From Facklamia lactis (GTDB lineage Bacteria > Bacillota > Bacilli > Lactobacillales > Aerococcaceae), in contig NZ_JACBXQ010000001.1 in the NCBI RefSeq assembly GCF_015863205.1, forward strand, positions 62,001 to 126,000: DNA of 64,000 bases, read 5' to 3'. Positions 60,878 through 64,000 of this stretch are shown in pieces. A program made the position numbers and the translations under genes. The notes below the pieces were generated by a model. That model did not search any database, was not told where the DNA came from, and saw nothing but the letters and a program-made list of their open reading frames with translations. Position 1 is the stretch's first letter. Each line of letters starts with the position of its first letter.

Positions 60878-61804
60878 ATGAATGTCTCAATAATCGTCCC
60901 AATGTATAATGTTAGCGATACTTTAAGACGAACGTTAGAAAGTATTAAGAATCAGTCTTATTATGATATTGAAGTGATTTTGATTGATGATGGATCGCAG
61001 GATGATACTGCTATAGTAGCTAATGAATTCTGTAAAAAAGATACTCGATTTAAATATATTTACAAAGAAAATGGTGGAGTATCAAGTGCAAGAAATAAAG
61101 GTATCAAAGAACATTCGGGACATTATATAGCTTTTGTAGATTCAGATGATTACATTCATCCTCAGTATGTTGAAACACTATTAGCTTCAATGACTGATGA
61201 CATTGACTGGGTGATTTGTGGGTACCAAACTGGGAAAAATTGTTTTATTACTAAAAAAGAAATGACGGATCGTGATGCTACTGTATACGAATTGGCAGAT
61301 GCGAAAGTACCAAATGGTTATTTGGGAAATAAATTGTTCAAGTCATCAATAATAAGAGATAATGATATTTGTTTTGATCAGAGTGTTCATATGTGTGAAG
61401 ATCTTTTGTTTTGTGTAGAATATGCTTGCAAAATTAAGCATACGAAACATTTAGACAAAGTTTTATACTTTTATGAACCAACAAATGCCAGTATTACTAG
61501 ACGTATGAGAACTAAAAAAGCATTTACACAAATTGATGCATTAGAAAAATGTGTTTATCTATTGACTTTATATAGCTTCCACCCAATGGTGGTTAATAGA
61601 TATATTAATTTTCTATTGAGAATTACAACTGGTCACTATTTAAAAAGAATAGCAACAGCTACGAGTAGTGAAAAAAATAAAGTGATTGAGACCTTAAAAA
61701 CTTATAAAAAACAGGGCAATCCTGGCTTTATTATTCGATTAAAGATATTGTTATCTTTTGTAATACTATTCTTTACAAAGAAGGGGATGGGAGATATTGA
61801 GTAA
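60878..61804 (+). CDS. Family 2 glycosyltransferase
   Basis: 308 residues. The GT-A nucleotide-binding opening SIIVPMYNVSDTLRRTLESI, then VILIDDGSQDDT, GVSSARNKGI and the DxD-type AFVDSDDYIHP are classic GT2 motifs. LGNKLFKSSII and MCEDLLFCVEYA continue the CpsI/EpsJ-like pattern. The C-terminus is basic with a short hydrophobic segment, probably peripheral on the membrane. GAAGGAG precedes the ATG. It overlaps the next gene by eight bases. It is the only GT2 enzyme in the locus. Confidence 0.9.
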   Translation: MNVSIIVPMYNVSDTLRRTLESIKNQSYYDIEVILIDDGSQDDTAIVANEFCKKDTRFKYIYKENGGVSSARNKGIKEHSGHYIAFVDSDDYIHPQYVETLLASMTDDIDWVICGYQTGKNCFITKKEMTDRDATVYELADAKVPNGYLGNKLFKSSIIRDNDICFDQSVHMCEDLLFCVEYACKIKHTKHLDKVLYFYEPTNASITRRMRTKKAFTQIDALEKCVYLLTLYSFHPMVVNRYINFLLRITTGHYLKRIATATSSEKNKVIETLKTYKKQGNPGFIIRLKILLSFVILFFTKKGMGDIE

Positions 61805-62951
61805 AAAGATTTGCTATGTCACAACCATCGCACCAACACTACAGACTTTTGTCCTTCCAACTGCTGAATATTTACATAAAAATGGCGACTATGATATTAC
61901 TTTAATTTGTGATCATAATGAAAATTTCAAAAATATGATACCCGACTATATGAAATATAGACCAGTTAATATGGAACGAGGAATAGATTTAACTTTTATT
62001 CGTATAATTTATCATTTGTATAAAATATTTAAAGAAGAGCAATTTGATATAGTTCAATACTCAACACCAAATGCTTCACTTTATACTGCTATAGCTGCGT
62101 TTTTAGCAAGAATTAACGTTCGTTTATATGCTCAGTGGGGCATATATTATGTGGGCTCTTCTGGTTTGAAAAGAAAAATTTTTAAAGTTATTGAAAAAAT
62201 AGTCTGTAGCTTATCAACAGCTATACAACCTGATAGTTATGGAAATTTAGAGTTTAGTCTTTCGGAAGGTTTATATTCTCAAAGTAAAGGTAGTGTGATA
62301 TGGAATGGGAGTGCCTGTGGAATTGATTTAGAGCGCTTTGATATTCAAAATAAAGCTCAATGGAGACAAGAAGTATTTAATGAATTAGATTTACCGCCTG
62401 ACAGTATTATTGTTGGATTTGTTGGAAGGATAAACCGTGATAAAGGAATTTATGAGCTGTTACAAGCAATGCAGCAGGTTATTTCAACTAATCATAAGGT
62501 GGTATTATTACTAATCGGTGACTTTGAAGAAAAAGCTTTAGAAGGAACAGAACTTTATCAGTGGTCACTTGACTGTCCCAATGTACTTTATTGTGGAAGA
62601 AAGATGGATATTGAAAAATATTATGCTTCAATGGATATTTTTGCTTTACCAAGCTATCGAGAGGGCTTTGGTATGGTAGTAATTGAAGCGCAGGCTTTAG
62701 GAGTTCCGACCATTGTAACGAATATTCCGGGGCCCACCGATGCTATGGTTGAGAGTAAAACTGGTTTGACGATTCCAGTTAAAAATACTGAGAAGCTTGT
62801 TGAGGCAGTTGAACGTTTAATTGAGGATAAAGAATTCCGTGATTATCTAAGTAATAATTCTATAGATTTTGTGAAAGAAAAATTTGAAGCTAATGAATTT
62901 CGCCGACAAGTACTTAATGATCGTAACAGACTAATTCAAAAGTCAAAATAG
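61797..62951 (+). CDS. Glycosyltransferase, GT4-like (PglA/WcaL-like)
   Basis: 384 residues with a TTG start and GGGAG upstream. N-terminal ICYVTTIAPTLQTFVLPTAEYL, a IVQYSTPNASLYTAIAA segment, and C-terminal VGFVGRINRDKGIYELLQAM, VLYCGRKMDI and ALPSYREGFGMVVIEAQALGVP with the E-x7-E pattern. The sequence resembles PglA-type enzymes that add a sugar onto undecaprenyl-linked bacillosamine, in keeping with the PglCDE module upstream, but this is inference from order and general motif similarity. Confidence 0.86.
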   Translation: MSKKICYVTTIAPTLQTFVLPTAEYLHKNGDYDITLICDHNENFKNMIPDYMKYRPVNMERGIDLTFIRIIYHLYKIFKEEQFDIVQYSTPNASLYTAIAAFLARINVRLYAQWGIYYVGSSGLKRKIFKVIEKIVCSLSTAIQPDSYGNLEFSLSEGLYSQSKGSVIWNGSACGIDLERFDIQNKAQWRQEVFNELDLPPDSIIVGFVGRINRDKGIYELLQAMQQVISTNHKVVLLLIGDFEEKALEGTELYQWSLDCPNVLYCGRKMDIEKYYASMDIFALPSYREGFGMVVIEAQALGVPTIVTNIPGPTDAMVESKTGLTIPVKNTEKLVEAVERLIEDKEFRDYLSNNSIDFVKEKFEANEFRRQVLNDRNRLIQKSK

Positions 62952-62965
62952 GTAGGGATATTTAG

Positions 62966-63838
62966 ATGAAAAATATATTGATTACAGGTAAAGGATCATT
63001 TATTGGTGAAAATATTAAAACTTACTTAGAAAAACAAAATTTTTTTGTTGAAGTTTTTGATATTAAAAATGAGCCGATTGATAATATAGAATTCGAACGT
63101 TTTGATACTATTATTCATGTGGCTGCAATTGTTCATTCAAAAGAAGACTTACCATGGGAAAGTTATTATTCAGTGAATGTAGAATTACCTGTGAATATAG
63201 CGACAGAAGCAAAAAAATATAAAGTAGACCATTTTATCTTTTTCAGTTCAATGGCTGTTTTTGGAGAAGACAAAAAACTGCCAGCAGGAAATGTATTGAC
63301 TAATATTAATAAGCGAGTTAACTCGTATTATGGTAAAAGTAAGCGAGAAGCTGAAAAAAAATTGGAAGAATTAAATGATCAAAAATTTAAAGTATCAATT
63401 GTGAGGCCACCAAGTATTTATGGCCCCAATTGTCCTGGAAATTATATTTCAACATTCGTTAGAATTGCTGATAGGATAAAAATTTTTCCTGAAATTTATA
63501 AAGAAAGCAAGCAAAGCTTTCTTCATATTGATAACCTTACGAAATTTATTGAATTATTAGTGATTCAACCAACAGAGCTGTATTTTCATCCGCAGGATAA
63601 AACTCAAATTAGTACGGTAGAATTGTTGAAAATAATTGCTGGATATCGTAATAAAAAAATTATTTTTACTAGATTGTTTAATTTTATTATTAAATTATTT
63701 CAGAACAATTCTCTGGTTATTAAATTGTTTGGTGGAATTAGCTATTCGTCCGCTATTAGTACTCACTATGATAATATTTATCAAATAAAAGATGTTTTTG
63801 ATGGTTTTAGTTATATTAAGGATGACGAACTGATATAA
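62966..63838 (+). CDS. NAD-dependent sugar epimerase/reductase (extended SDR), paralogue 2
   Basis: 290 residues. It has the same variant NAD motif as the gene at 52368 (ITGKGSFIGENI), IIHVAAIVHS, FFSSMAVFGE, catalytic YGKSK and RPPSIYGPNCPGNY, so the two genes are paralogues with similar length and order but low identity by eye. WbpV-like 4-reductases or 4-epimerases of UDP-HexNAc derivatives are the likely family. GGTAGGGAT precedes the ATG. A second copy suggests a second 6-deoxy-HexNAc or a second glycan. Confidence 0.8.
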   Translation: MKNILITGKGSFIGENIKTYLEKQNFFVEVFDIKNEPIDNIEFERFDTIIHVAAIVHSKEDLPWESYYSVNVELPVNIATEAKKYKVDHFIFFSSMAVFGEDKKLPAGNVLTNINKRVNSYYGKSKREAEKKLEELNDQKFKVSIVRPPSIYGPNCPGNYISTFVRIADRIKIFPEIYKESKQSFLHIDNLTKFIELLVIQPTELYFHPQDKTQISTVELLKIIAGYRNKKIIFTRLFNFIIKLFQNNSLVIKLFGGISYSSAISTHYDNIYQIKDVFDGFSYIKDDELI

Positions 63839-63870
63839 TATACTCAGGTATTGAGAAATTAGGTGAATAA

Positions 63871-64000
63871 TTGAAACAAAAACAACAAAATCTTCTTAAA
63901 AGTCAGGACAAGTTTAGTAATAGTAAATTTAAAAAAAGACAGTTGAAATATTTTGTCTATTCTTTAGTATTAGTTGGATTAATATATTTAATTTTCAGTC
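63871..64000 (+). CDS. Partial membrane protein cut by the right edge
   Basis: A TTG with AGGTGA upstream opens a frame that continues to the window end (43 codons). It encodes a Lys/Gln-rich basic head of about 28 residues and then a hydrophobic helix (YFVYSLVLVGLIYLIF). A short basic head and one N-terminal helix would suit an LCP-family ligase, a Wzz-like chain-length protein or other envelope protein; no motif decides. It continues the polysaccharide operon 33 bases after the epimerase stop. Confidence 0.5.
   Translation, partial: MKQKQQNLLKSQDKFSNSKFKKRQLKYFVYSLVLVGLIYLIFS

Noticed and set aside
1-64000. tRNA, rRNA, CRISPR arrays, insertion sequences and prophage genes
   Set aside because: I looked for TTCGANNC-type T-loops, spaced direct repeats, transposase motifs and phage structural genes and saw none; the xerC at 11995 is the housekeeping type, not an integrase.

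Overview
The window looks like chromosome of a low-GC Gram-positive lactic-acid-type bacterium (Firmicutes, order Lactobacillales). The gene set (thyA-dfrA, ylqF/rbgA-rnhB, topA-xerC-hslVU, parE-parC, pflB-pflA, DHH-type pyrophosphatase, RqcH), the AGGAGG-type ribosome sites, an LPXTG surface protein, a cre-like site and a Gram-positive LexA box all fit. A fermentative coccus of the Aerococcaceae or Carnobacteriaceae is my best guess, but the genus cannot be fixed by eye. I see no rRNA, tRNA, transposase, phage gene or CRISPR array.

Region 1 (1-28241) is housekeeping: an ABC-F ATPase cut by the left edge; thyA, dfrA and proC; a hemolysin III-type membrane protein; a YozE-like protein and deoD; ctpA, lepB, rbgA, rnhB, dprA and topA; xerC-hslV-hslU; an aldose-epimerase-like protein; plsY and a nitroreductase on the minus strand; parE-parC; pflB-pflA; ppaC; and rqcH on the minus strand. 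Many junctions carry clear intrinsic terminators.

Region 2 (28242-31351) holds the most striking regulatory element. A three-gene ABC importer of the TrpXYZ type is preceded by a promoter, a 17-residue leader peptide with two Trp codons (WQGW), and a leader RNA. Five successive helices of that RNA are mutually exclusive and end in a strong terminator. This reads as a ribosome-mediated tryptophan attenuator where a tryptophan T-box would be expected in this group.

Region 3 (31354-41025) is accessory: an AraC-type regulator, an SOS-controlled Y-family polymerase, a CapA-like lipoprotein, an LPXTG protein of unknown function, a thioredoxin-like protein, two unknown proteins (one with a cre-like site in its promoter), a GNAT acetyltransferase, a uracil-DNA-glycosylase-fold protein and an acyltransferase-3 membrane protein. 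A 721-base AT-rich stretch without a long gene follows.

Region 4 (41747 to the right edge) is a large polysaccharide locus, all on the plus strand and still open at 64000. It encodes two phosphoglycosyl transferases, two flippases of different families (Wzx/PST and MurJ-like), one Wzy-like polymerase plus a second large membrane protein that could be one, six glycosyltransferases, a TviB/TviC pair predicted to make UDP-GalNAcA, a PglE/PglC/PglD (EpsN/EpsL/EpsM) module predicted to make and transfer a bacillosamine-type sugar, three further left-handed-beta-helix acetyltransferases, and two paralogous epimerase/reductases. The duplication of every key step suggests two glycan pathways side by side, or a composite locus built by transfer.
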